The position numbers and the translations under genes were made by a program. A stretch of DNA of 7,046 nt from Paracoccaceae bacterium (GTDB lineage Bacteria; Pseudomonadota; Alphaproteobacteria; Rhodobacterales; Rhodobacteraceae). How positions within the stretch are numbered: the first letter of the stretch is position 1; each line of letters opens with the position of its first letter. The notes under the pieces were generated by a model that saw only the letters and a program-made list of their open reading frames with translations, searched no databases and had not been told where the DNA came from. Of this stretch, positions 1 through 5,887 are shown in pieces. The stretch is taken from positions 1 through 7,046 of the forward strand of contig PXDM01000471.1 of assembly GCA_003565055.1 (NCBI GenBank). Reading direction: 5' to 3'.

Positions 1-467
1 CCGCCGCGCGCGCCCACGCCACTGAGACCGGGCGCGAGATCCGTTACGACACCGGCGAAGGCGAGGCCCTGCCCTACAGTAATGCCAGTTTCGACGCTGT
101 GGTCTGCGTCGATGTGCTCGAACATGTGCGCGATCTGCCGCAGGTGCTGGCCGAGACCGCCCGCGTGCTGCGCCCCGGCGGGCTGTTCCTGTTCGACACG
201 ATCAACCGCAACCCACTGGCACATCTCGCCACGGTCACGGTGGCCGAGGATATCCTGCGCCTCTTGCCCAAGGGCACGCATGACCCGGCGATGTTCATCA
301 AGCCCCATGAGTTGCGCGCAGGGCTGCAATTCGCCGGGCTGGTGCCGGGGCCGTTCACAGGACTCGGCCCGCGCGGGATCACGCGGCGCGGTGATCTGAG
401 CTTCGGGCCGCTGCCCCTGACCGCGATCCTCTATATGGGCGTCGCGCGCAAACCCGACGCGCGCTGA
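1..467 (+). CDS. UbiG-like SAM-dependent methyltransferase (5' end missing)
   Basis: The reading frame is open from base 3 to a TGA at 465-467, giving the last 154 residues; the true start lies outside the window. It is a class I (Rossmann-fold) SAM methyltransferase. The visible part starts after the glycine-rich motif I and includes the post-motif stretch FDAVVCVDVLEHVRDLP, then RVLRPGGLFLFDTINR, which is the motif II/III region of this fold. The segment LPKGTHDPAMFIKPHEL matches the UbiG family, which O-methylates ubiquinone intermediates, but the C-terminal tail (GPRGITRRGDLSFGPLPLT) does not look like the usual UbiG ending. It may therefore be a UbiG paralogue with another small-molecule substrate. 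It converges on tenA with no space between the stop codons. Methyltransferase fold: sure; substrate: open. Confidence 0.85.
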   Translation, partial: AARAHATETGREIRYDTGEGEALPYSNASFDAVVCVDVLEHVRDLPQVLAETARVLRPGGLFLFDTINRNPLAHLATVTVAEDILRLLPKGTHDPAMFIKPHELRAGLQFAGLVPGPFTGLGPRGITRRGDLSFGPLPLTAILYMGVARKPDAR

Positions 468-1139
468 TCACGCCAGCGGATCGGGCCAGCCGCGCTGGTG
501 ATAGGCGCTGTCCCAGAACATCCATTCCATGAGCGCGCTGCGGGAATAATGCGCCTCCATCGCCGCGCGGTCTGGCGCGCTGGCCGCCTCGGCCAACCGG
601 TCCGCGAGCGCGCAGGCGGCTGTGACGGACGCGTCAAACGCCTCGCCCGAATAGGTGTCAATCCAGTCCTGATAGGGGTTATCCGGCCGCACGCGCCCTG
701 CGATATCATGCCCGACATCGCGGTAGACCCAGAAACAGGGCAGCAGTGCCGCAAGCGCGATTGCGGGGCTCCGGGTCGCCGCTGTGGTGATCAGAAAGCT
801 CACGTAATGATCGCAGGCCGGGCTGCGCGGCGTGGCCGCGAATTCCGCCGCCGATACCCCGAAACGCCCGAGATAATGGTCATGCATCTGCCGCTCGACC
901 GCAATCGCGCCAGCCGCCGATTGCGCAAGTTGACGCACAGCATCGGCATCGGGGGCCCGCGCGCTGGTCAGCGCCAAAGCCCGCGCAAAGCCTTCGAGGT
1001 AATGCGCGTCCTGAATCATGTAGTGACGAAACGCGTCCTGCGCGAGCGTGCCATCGGCCAGATCGCAGTTGAAGGGCATGGCGCGGATCGCGGCGCAGAG
1101 CTCAGATGTCTGCGCGATAACGGTTTGTGTGAAGCTCAT
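468..1139 (-). CDS. tenA: TenA, aminopyrimidine aminohydrolase / thiaminase II
   Basis: 223 residues, the normal length of TenA. The enzyme hydrolyses aminopyrimidine breakdown products of thiamine (and thiamine itself) to give HMP for salvage in the cytoplasm. The residues known from the Bacillus subtilis enzyme sit at the same numbers: Asp44 in MIQDAHYLEG, Tyr112 in DHY, the catalytic Cys135 and Tyr139 in LLPCFWVY, Tyr163 in WIDTYSGEAF, and Glu205 in LMEWMFW. This is therefore the cysteine-containing TenA_C class. The frame is open upstream to 1283, but the start at 1139 is preferred: the family sequence begins there, AAAGG lies 6 bases upstream, and its ATG overlaps the thiD stop as ATGA. 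It is the last gene of the riboswitch-controlled salvage operon. No terminator follows before the convergent methyltransferase gene. Confidence 0.95.
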   Translation of the reverse strand: MSFTQTVIAQTSELCAAIRAMPFNCDLADGTLAQDAFRHYMIQDAHYLEGFARALALTSARAPDADAVRQLAQSAAGAIAVERQMHDHYLGRFGVSAAEFAATPRSPACDHYVSFLITTAATRSPAIALAALLPCFWVYRDVGHDIAGRVRPDNPYQDWIDTYSGEAFDASVTAACALADRLAEAASAPDRAAMEAHYSRSALMEWMFWDSAYHQRGWPDPLA

Positions 1140-1936
1140 GGCTGGCCTTTCAGTTTGTGGAAATGATGCGTCGGGCCATGGCCGCGCCCGACATTGAGCG
1201 CATCCGCCCCGGCGATGGCAGCGGCGATATAGGCCTTCGCGCGGGCGACAGCTTGCGCCATGGGCAGCCCATGGCCGAGACAAGTCGCCAGCGCCGAAGA
1301 CAGAGTGCAGCCCGTGCCATGGGTCTTGTCGGTCACATGGCGCGGGCCGGGGAGCCAGATCAGGCTCTGATCCGAAGCCAGCAGGTCGGGGCTCTCCGCC
1401 CCGCCGAGATGCCCGCCCTTGAGCATGACCGCCTCCACACCCGAAGCCTGGAGCGCGCGGGCCTGTGCTTCCATCGCCTTGGGGGTCGTTGCCTCGGTCT
1501 CGCCCAGCAGATCAGCAGCTTCGGGCAGATTGGGGGTAATGACACTGGCCCGCGGCAAGAGCGCGCGCAGAGCGGCAACCGCATCGGCTTGCAACAGCCG
1601 GTCGCCCCCCTTGGCGACCATCACCGGGTCGAGCACGATGGGCACCGCGAGCCCGTCGAGCGCCTGCGCCACGCTCTCAATGATCGCAGCCGTCCCCAGC
1701 ATCCCGATCTTGACCGCATCAATGCGGATATCGTCCCGCAGCGCGCGGATTTGCGCCGACACGAAATCGGGGGCCATCATCTGCACATCGCGCACCCCGC
1801 AGGTGTTTTGCACCGTGAGCGCCGTGATCGCGGCCATCGCATAGCCGCCACAGGCTGAAATCGCCTTGATATCTGCCTGAATGCCTGCCCCGCCCGATGG
1901 GTCGGAGCCTGCAATTGAGAGGATATTCGGGATCAT
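1136..1936 (-). CDS. thiD: ThiD, hydroxymethylpyrimidine / phosphomethylpyrimidine kinase
   Basis: 266 residues, typical for ThiD. The enzyme uses ATP to phosphorylate HMP to HMP-P and then to HMP-PP, the pyrimidine half of thiamine. It is a ribokinase-fold kinase: the substrate-binding N-terminus IAGSDPSGGAGIQADIKA (residues 8-25) is diagnostic, followed by KIGMLG, VLDPVMVAKGGDRLL, ITPNLPEAADLLGE, VMLKGGH and the anion-hole motif HGTGC at 206-210 near the active-site end. Upstream in-frame ATGs exist at 1957 and 1948, but 1936 is chosen because the conserved N-terminus starts here, GGAGG stands 5 bases upstream, and the ATG overlaps the thiE stop as ATGA. It is the third gene of the operon and overlaps tenA in the same way. 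With TenA next to it, it links salvaged HMP directly to HMP-PP. Confidence 0.96.
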   Translation of the reverse strand: MIPNILSIAGSDPSGGAGIQADIKAISACGGYAMAAITALTVQNTCGVRDVQMMAPDFVSAQIRALRDDIRIDAVKIGMLGTAAIIESVAQALDGLAVPIVLDPVMVAKGGDRLLQADAVAALRALLPRASVITPNLPEAADLLGETEATTPKAMEAQARALQASGVEAVMLKGGHLGGAESPDLLASDQSLIWLPGPRHVTDKTHGTGCTLSSALATCLGHGLPMAQAVARAKAYIAAAIAGADALNVGRGHGPTHHFHKLKGQP

Positions 1937-2544
1937 GCCTGCCTCCATGCGTCGCAAAGTGCCTTCGTTGCCGCTTCGGGGTCCGGCGCGCGGGAGATCG
2001 CCGAGACAACGGCCATGCCAATCGCCCCCGCCCCCTTCAACGCGCGCGCATCACGCGCAGTGATGCCGCCAATCGCGAAAGCCGGGACGCGCGCCTCCGC
2101 GATGATTGCGGCCAGACCGCCCATGCCCAGCGGTGGCGCATGATCGGGTTTCGTGGCGGTCGCGCGCACGGGCCCCACGCCGATGTAATCCACGCAAGCC
2201 GGGATCGCCGCGCATTGGCTGCGCGCCTCAATCGACAGGCCCAGCAGCTTGCCCGGCCCGAGTGCTGCGCGCGCGTCCTCCGGGTCACCGTCGCCCTGCC
2301 CGATATGCAACCCGTCGGCATCTGATGCGCGCGCAACCTCAAGTCGGTCATTGATGATCAGCCTCGCGCCAAACGGGCGCAGAACGTCGCGGATCTCGCG
2401 GGCGATGTCGGTCATCTCCGCATCGCAGGCCCGCTTGTCACGCAGTTGCACGGCCCATGCCCCGCCCCGCGCGGCTGCATGTGCCTGCGCCACGACCCCA
2501 AGCGGCGCATCCGGGTCAGTGATGGCGTAGATCGGCCCCATCAT
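1933..2544 (-). CDS. thiE: ThiE, thiamine-phosphate synthase
   Basis: 203 residues, a normal single-domain ThiE. It condenses HMP-PP with thiazole phosphate to thiamine phosphate, releasing pyrophosphate. Family motifs in order on the TIM barrel: YAITD (6-10), VQLRDK (32-37), LIINDR (62-67, pyrophosphate and Mg site), DGLHIGQGD (77-85), DYIGVGPVRATATK (119-132), LGMGG (139-143), FAIGGI (156-161) and GAIGMAVVSAI near the C-terminus, which forms the phosphate pocket. The same frame stays open upstream to 3120 inside thiM, but that part has no ThiE similarity and is a shadow in GC-rich sequence. The start at 2544 forms an ATGA overlap with the thiM stop and has AAGGA about 10 bases upstream; a second ATG at 2541 would also fit. 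Confidence 0.96.
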   Translation of the reverse strand: MMGPIYAITDPDAPLGVVAQAHAAARGGAWAVQLRDKRACDAEMTDIAREIRDVLRPFGARLIINDRLEVARASDADGLHIGQGDGDPEDARAALGPGKLLGLSIEARSQCAAIPACVDYIGVGPVRATATKPDHAPPLGMGGLAAIIAEARVPAFAIGGITARDARALKGAGAIGMAVVSAISRAPDPEAATKALCDAWRQA

Positions 2545-3329
2545 GCTGCGGAGATCCTTGCGCCATCGCTCAGCGCCTGCGGGGTTTGCGCGGCCAGAGC
2601 GTCGAGAAAAGCCGGCTGGAAACTGCCCGGCCCCTGCGCAACGCTGGCCGCGACTTCGCCGGCCAGTCCGTAACTGGCAAGTGCCGCCACAGTCGCTTCC
2701 AGCGCGGACTGGCCCACACAAAGGGCTGCGATCACACTGTTGAGCGAACAGCCCATGACAGTCACCTGCGTCATGAGCGGATGCCCGTTCGCAACCCGGA
2801 AAGCGCGCGCGCCGTCCGTGACGTAATCCACAGGGCCAGAGACCGCGACCACGCCTCCAGTGGCCTGCGCGAGCGTGGTCGCGGCCTCGATCGCCGCCTC
2901 CACGCTGTCGCCCGCATCCACCCCGCGCGCGCGCCCAGCCATGCCCGCAAGCGTCAGGATCTCCGAGGCATTGCCCCGTATCACCGTCGGCCTGAGCGCT
3001 AGCAGGTCTTTCGCGAGGCCCTGACGGAAGCGGGTCGCGGCCACGCCGACCGGGTCGAACACCCATGGCCGCGCATGCGCGTTCATGACGGCCGCTGCAT
3101 CCTGCATCGCCGCCCCCCAATCCGGGTCCGCTGTGCCGATATTGACGCTCAGCACCTGCGCGAGTGCCGCGAATTCCGCGACCTCCTCCCGCGCATGAAC
3201 CATCGCAGGCGAGGCGCCGACCGCGAGCAGCACATTCGCCATGAAATTCATCGCCACATAATTGGTGATGTTATGCACCAAAGGCGCCGTTGCGCGCATG
3301 GTTTCGAGATAGTCACCTGTCGGCTGCAT
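2541..3329 (-). CDS. thiM: ThiM, hydroxyethylthiazole kinase
   Basis: 262 residues, a typical ThiM length. It phosphorylates salvaged 4-methyl-5-hydroxyethylthiazole with ATP, giving the thiazole half used by ThiE. Visible motifs: APLVHNITNYVAMNFMANVL (15-34, thiazole site), GASPAMVHAREEVAEF (38-53), VFDPVGVAATRFR (90-102, Mg/ATP region), VIRGNASEI (116-124) and VMGCSLNSVIAAL (191-203), whose Cys194 corresponds to the active-site cysteine of this ribokinase-like family. The frame opens earlier, at an ATG at 3374, but that adds 15 unconserved residues and has no ribosome site. The start at 3329 has GGGGAG 8 bases upstream. It is the first gene of the operon, directly behind the TPP riboswitch, and its ribosome site is inside a hairpin. 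Confidence 0.95.
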   Translation of the reverse strand: MQPTGDYLETMRATAPLVHNITNYVAMNFMANVLLAVGASPAMVHAREEVAEFAALAQVLSVNIGTADPDWGAAMQDAAAVMNAHARPWVFDPVGVAATRFRQGLAKDLLALRPTVIRGNASEILTLAGMAGRARGVDAGDSVEAAIEAATTLAQATGGVVAVSGPVDYVTDGARAFRVANGHPLMTQVTVMGCSLNSVIAALCVGQSALEATVAALASYGLAGEVAASVAQGPGSFQPAFLDALAAQTPQALSDGARISAA

Positions 3330-3337
3330 CCTCGTAT

Positions 3338-3357
3338 CTCCCCTCGCTGACGGGGAG
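3338..3357 (-). promoter_or_regulatory. Hairpin covering the thiM Shine-Dalgarno sequence
   Basis: On the minus strand CTCCCC (3357-3352) and GGGGAG (3343-3338) are perfect complements separated by 8 bases. GGGGAG is the probable thiM ribosome site, ending 8 bases before the ATG. A sequestering stem here is the usual way TPP riboswitches of Gram-negative bacteria block translation when TPP is bound. There is no T-run behind it, so it is not an intrinsic terminator. The stem is seen directly; its control by the aptamer is inferred. Confidence 0.6.
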
Positions 3358-3405
3358 GTGCGGCGCGGCAGCATGGGCCAGACAGGGCCGCAAGCACTCG
3401 CATCG

Positions 3406-3486
3406 CAGACTTCCTACGCCAGCATGATCTGGTTCAGGTTCAAAGGGTGCTTCTCAGCCCGTGCCACGCACGGACGCCCCTGTCTG
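3406..3486 (-). ncRNA. TPP riboswitch aptamer (THI element)
   Basis: Read on the minus strand, the region carries the conserved THI-box blocks in order: GGGG (3480-3477), GGGCTGAGA (3460-3452), ACCC (3448-3445), GAACCTGA (3441-3434) and GGCGTAGGAA (3420-3411). The closing helix P1 is CAGAC (3486-3482) with GTCTG (3410-3406). P3 is a very short stem, CCGTGC with GCACGG around a 3-base loop (3473-3459). A CCAG/CTGG helix lies in the P4/P5 arm. The aptamer binds thiamine pyrophosphate and lowers expression of the thiM-thiE-thiD-tenA operon 77 bases downstream. The CTGAGA motif and the GCGTAGGAA block make the identification very safe. Confidence 0.96.
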
Positions 3487-3496
3487 TGAGCCGCAG

Positions 3497-3523
3497 ATTG
3501 TCCTGTGCACCGAACGATGTCAA
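3497..3523 (-). promoter_or_regulatory. Promoter of the thiMED-tenA operon
   Basis: A perfect -35 box TTGACA (3523-3518) is followed after 15 bases by GACAAT (3502-3497), which matches 4 of 6 -10 positions. The spacing is shorter than ideal. Transcription would start near 3490, only a few bases before the first P1 base of the riboswitch at 3486, which supports the call. Confidence 0.6.
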
Positions 3524-3642
3524 CACTGCCAACCCAAAGCAGCGCACCGGCGGCATAGGCGAAGAGCACAGCCCCGACGCAAACGTGATGTCATGCGCGC
3601 GGCTTTGTAGCAGTGATTTCAAGGGATACAGGTGATTCCGTG

Positions 3643-3681
3643 CTTGACCCTCCTGCGCAAAATAGGGCTAGTCAGGTCAAG
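3643..3681 (+). promoter_or_regulatory. Candidate promoter of the binding-protein gene within an inverted repeat
   Basis: TTGACC (3644-3649) is a fair -35 box; 17 bases further, GCTAGT (3667-3672) is a weak -10 match (3 of 6). CTTGACC (3643-3649) and GGTCAAG (3675-3681) form a perfect 7-bp inverted repeat with centres 32 bp apart, one arm on the -35 box and the other at about the transcription start. This could be an operator pair for an unknown regulator. The rest of the 3524-3748 gap shows no gene or strong structure that I can support. Confidence 0.35.
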
Positions 3682-3751
3682 GGACGAGCAAATGTTTGCT
3701 TGGGTGAACAGGACAGACCGCCATCAAAGCGGCGACACCAGAGAGGCCATG

Positions 3752-4771
3752 ATGAAAACTCCGCTAACCATCGGCATTGTCGTTGCGACAGCGCTTAGCG
3801 GCGTTGCTGCGACCGCGCAGGCGATCCGCGATGACGTCTTCGAGCGCGGCGAGCTGGTTTGCGGATCGCATGCGGGCCGGATCGGCTTTGGCGCGAAGGA
3901 TGCGAGCGGAAACTGGCAGGGCTTCGATGTGGGTTTCTGCCGCGCTCTGGCTGCTGCGGTGCTTGGTGATCCCTCTGCTGTCCGGTTCGTACCGCTCGAC
4001 ACGCAGGACCGCTTCGGCGCGCTCCAGTCGGGCGAGATCGACGTCCTCGCGCGCAGCACGACATGGACATTTCAGCGCGATGTTGCCGAAGAGCTGACAT
4101 TCGTCGGGACCAATTACTATGATGGTCAGGGGTTCATGGTGCGGCGGGACGAGGGGATCAGCTCCGCTCTGGAACTCGACGAGACGACAATCTGCGTCGA
4201 GAGCGAGACGACATCGGAGATGAACCTGGCGGATTATTTTCGGGCAAACGGAATGACCTACACCGCCCTGCAGGTCGCCTCGACGGCAGCAGCCGTGGAA
4301 GCCTATCTCGCTGGTGATTGTGACGCCTATTCGACAGATATCGCTGCACTTGCCTCGGGGCGGGCAGGATTTGCCGAATCGGGGGAGCATGTGATTCTGC
4401 CTGAAGTGATTTCCAAGGAACCGCTGGGGCCAGTGGTGCGGCACGGCGATGACAACTGGGCCGATATCGTGCGCTGGACGCTATTCGCCCTGATCGCGGC
4501 CGAGGAACTCGGGGTCACGTCGGCCAATGTCGAAGAGATGAAAGCCAGCAGCGCGAATCCGGAGGTCAAGCGCCTTCTGGGACGTGAAGGCGGGTTCGGC
4601 GAGCTCCTTGGGCTTGACAATGACTGGGCCGCTCGCGCGATTGCATCCGTGGGAAATTACGGTGAACTTTTCGCCAGCACCATCGGAGATCAGACCCCCA
4701 TCGGATTGTCGCGCGGCCTGAATGCGCAATGGACGCAAGGCGGGCTGCTCTACGCGCCGCCCTTTCGCTGA
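3752..4771 (+). CDS. Amino-acid ABC transporter substrate-binding protein, AapJ type
   Basis: 339 residues, periplasmic. The N-terminus MKTPLTIGIVVATALSGVAA plus TAQA is a clear Sec signal peptide with cleavage expected after residue 24. The mature part is an SBP_bac_3 protein of the general L-amino-acid (AapJ) group: GELVCG (33-38), GNWQGFDVGFCRA (53-65), VPLDTQDRFGALQSGEIDVL (80-99), the ligand-site stretch RSTTWTFQRD (101-110), NYYDGQGFMV (121-130) and PLGPVVRHGDDNWADIVRW toward the end. It would capture amino acids for an inner-membrane Q/M/P complex, but no permease or ATPase gene follows, so it is an orphan here. Start 3752 is chosen because GAGAGG lies 5 bases upstream; the adjoining ATG at 3749 is only 2 bases from it, and the frame open from 3632 adds an unlikely pre-signal extension. 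The exact ligand is not known. Confidence 0.92.
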   Translation: MKTPLTIGIVVATALSGVAATAQAIRDDVFERGELVCGSHAGRIGFGAKDASGNWQGFDVGFCRALAAAVLGDPSAVRFVPLDTQDRFGALQSGEIDVLARSTTWTFQRDVAEELTFVGTNYYDGQGFMVRRDEGISSALELDETTICVESETTSEMNLADYFRANGMTYTALQVASTAAAVEAYLAGDCDAYSTDIAALASGRAGFAESGEHVILPEVISKEPLGPVVRHGDDNWADIVRWTLFALIAAEELGVTSANVEEMKASSANPEVKRLLGREGGFGELLGLDNDWAARAIASVGNYGELFASTIGDQTPIGLSRGLNAQWTQGGLLYAPPFR

Positions 4772-4772
4772 C

Positions 4773-4792
4773 GCGATCCGCCACCGGATTGC
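4773..4792 (+). terminator. Weak hairpin after the binding-protein gene
   Basis: GCGATCCG (4773-4780) and CGGATTGC (4785-4792) form an 8-bp stem with one G-U pair and a 4-base loop, starting one base after the stop codon. There is no T-run behind it (three copies of AGTC follow at 4793-4804), so it may protect the 3' end or aid a Rho-type stop rather than act as an intrinsic terminator. The rest of the gap to 5038 shows no gene or tRNA. Confidence 0.4.
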
Positions 4793-5022
4793 AGTCAGTC
4801 AGTCATTGGTCACGTCGATACGCCACTGAAGAGTGGGCGCCCCGTCAGGACCATAGCTCCCCGCTGTGAGGCAGGCTCGCGCTCGATACATCTGCACGGC
4901 CAAGGACCGAGCAGCGCTTTATTGTGTCGCTTGCTGTCACTTGCCGAGGACATCGCAAATTCCACTGCATGATGCGCAACATCAGCAACTGTCCCGCCCG
5001 GCCACCGCGCAATGCAAAAGCG

Positions 5023-5040
5023 GAAGCTGCGCCCGGCTTC
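5023..5040 (-). terminator. Possible terminator at the end of the marR gene
   Basis: On the minus strand GAAGC (5040-5036) pairs with GCTTC (5027-5023) around an 8-base GC-rich loop. CGC and a short TTTT follow. It starts within the stop codon of the marR gene. The stem has only 5 bp and the T-run is short, so this is a weak candidate. Confidence 0.3.
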
Positions 5041-5548
5041 AGTAAATGTAGCGGATCTGATCGCCCCAATAGCGCTCGATCCGGCGCAAGGCGCGCGCGA
5101 CAGTATCCAGTGTCGAAAACTCAATGATTTCGTTCAAATGCAGGTTTTCGGAATGGCGCGCGAAGAGTGCTGCGATCTTGGCATGGACATCCAACCCCTT
5201 AGGCGTGAGCCGAACCCGGACCGACCGGCGATCAACGGCACAGCGCTGGTGATGCATATACCCAAGCTCGACAAGTTTCTTGAGATTGTAGGAGACATTC
5301 GAGCCCTGATAGTAGCCCCGCGATTTCAATTCGCCTGCGGTCACTTCGTTCTCGGCGATATTGAACAAGAGCAGTGCCTGGACCGGGTTGATATCGACAA
5401 TCCCGAGACGCTCGAATTCATCCTTGATCACATCGAGCATCAACCGATGCAACCGCTCCAGAAGCGCTACATTGTCAAGGTAGCGCGTCAGAAACTCCCC
5501 TTGAAGGGAGTGCTCGATACTCTGTTGAACTGTCACTGACCGCTCCAT
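5039..5548 (-). CDS. MarR-family winged-helix transcriptional regulator
   Basis: 169 residues. The N-terminal helices (about 20-50, including LLERLHRLMLDVIKDEFERL) form the dimer part with the C-terminal helix (about 120-165). The winged helix-turn-helix lies between: VQALLLFNIAENEVTAGEL (56-74), recognition region YYQGSNVSYNLKKLVELGY (79-97), and the wing with the MarR hallmark DRRSVRVRLTPKG (106-118). The GYYQGSNVSYNLKKLVE stretch recalls the alphaproteobacterial LdtR-like group, but I name this from memory and do not assign the symbol. It is separated from sdhE by 63 bases that carry its own promoter and a palindrome, suggesting autoregulation. A GTG at 5536 in the same frame has GGAG 6 bases upstream, while the ATG at 5548 has only a weak ribosome site, so the protein may be four residues shorter. 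Confidence 0.9.
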   Translation of the reverse strand: MERSVTVQQSIEHSLQGEFLTRYLDNVALLERLHRLMLDVIKDEFERLGIVDINPVQALLLFNIAENEVTAGELKSRGYYQGSNVSYNLKKLVELGYMHHQRCAVDRRSVRVRLTPKGLDVHAKIAALFARHSENLHLNEIIEFSTLDTVARALRRIERYWGDQIRYIY

Positions 5549-5552
5549 TCCA

Positions 5553-5567
5553 GACCAAATTTAGGTC
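5553..5567. promoter_or_regulatory. Palindromic candidate operator of the MarR regulator
   Basis: The 15-base sequence GACCAAATTTAGGTC has GACC/GGTC arms around an AT-rich, nearly symmetric centre (one mismatched pair beside the arms). It lies just after the -10 box of the marR promoter and ends 5 bases before the ATG at 5548, so a bound dimer would block the transcription start. MarR proteins usually bind palindromes of about this size and repress themselves; that this protein binds here is inference. Confidence 0.5.
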
Positions 5568-5570
5568 AAA

Positions 5571-5599
5571 ATGACAGCGAAAGACAAAAAACCTGTTAA
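5571..5599 (-). promoter_or_regulatory. Promoter of the marR gene
   Basis: TTAACA (5599-5594, 5 of 6 -35 positions), a 17-base spacer rich in T, then TGTCAT (5576-5571, 4 of 6 -10 positions). The expected start point near 5564 lies within the palindrome. This gives the marR gene a transcript separate from xre-sdhE, although read-through from sdhE is possible. Confidence 0.5.
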
Positions 5600-5611
5600 T
5601 GCAGCTTGGGC

Positions 5612-5887
5612 TCAGGCGCGGTTTTCCGACCCAATCGCGCGCCCGATCTTCGTGACCATCGCTGACACCCTCTCAGGGCAAGGCTGCGCGCCTGTCACCC
5701 AGAGATAGAGGTCCTGGTCGTTCTCATTGAGAAGCCGCTCATATTCATCAAGCATCTCGGGCGCGAAGCCAGCGAGCTCGGCATCGGCATAGGGTCCGAG
5801 AATGAGATCCATTTCCTTCATCCCGCGCCGCCAGGAACGCATGCGCAGCTTCTTGAGCCGTGCCTCTTCCGGAGTCGGGTCGGTCAT
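5612..5887 (-). CDS. sdhE: SdhE, succinate dehydrogenase FAD assembly factor
   Basis: 91 residues, the usual size of SdhE/YgfY (Sdh5 family, DUF339). The protein promotes covalent attachment of FAD to the flavoprotein subunit of succinate dehydrogenase in the cytoplasm. The key surface motif RGxxE is present as RGMKE (21-25) in RMRSWRRGMKEMDLILGPYA, followed by the helical bundle with ERLLNENDQDLYLWVTGAQ (50-68) typical of the family. The ATG shares its A with the stop of the upstream regulator gene (TGATG), and AGAGGT stands 6 bases before the ATG within that gene, so the two are probably translated as a pair. No succinate dehydrogenase gene is in the window. Family assignment is firm. Confidence 0.92.
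   Translation of the reverse strand: MTDPTPEEARLKKLRMRSWRRGMKEMDLILGPYADAELAGFAPEMLDEYERLLNENDQDLYLWVTGAQPCPERVSAMVTKIGRAIGSENRA

Noticed and set aside
498..1166. Long + strand open frame opposite tenA (222 codons)
   Set aside because: It lies antisense to a firmly identified gene, is rich in Arg/Gly/Ala as expected for GC-rich shadow frames, and shows no domain.
2545..3120. Long N-terminal extension of the thiE frame inside thiM
   Set aside because: The extra 192 residues are low-complexity Gly/Arg/Cys/Ala sequence from another frame of thiM; conserved ThiE begins at 2544.
3330..3374. Longer thiM start at an ATG at 3374
   Set aside because: There is no ribosome site before it, the 15 added residues are unlike ThiM, and the frame crosses the SD hairpin.
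3752..4771. Idea that the binding protein is an HMP or thiamine transporter component
   Set aside because: Its motifs are those of the amino-acid SBP_bac_3/AapJ group; HMP binders such as ThiY belong to the NMT1 family.
4793..4804. Three tandem AGTC units
   Set aside because: Too short to be a meaningful repeat; likely chance.
4810..5127. Small open frames on both strands in the gap between the binding-protein gene and marR
   Set aside because: No ribosome sites, no family features, and residue composition is that of random GC-rich sequence.
5585..5616. Possible intrinsic terminator after sdhE (T6 run on the minus strand)
   Set aside because: The only stem before the run is CCTG/CAGG with a loop of about 17 bases, too weak; the T-run lies in the spacer of the marR promoter.
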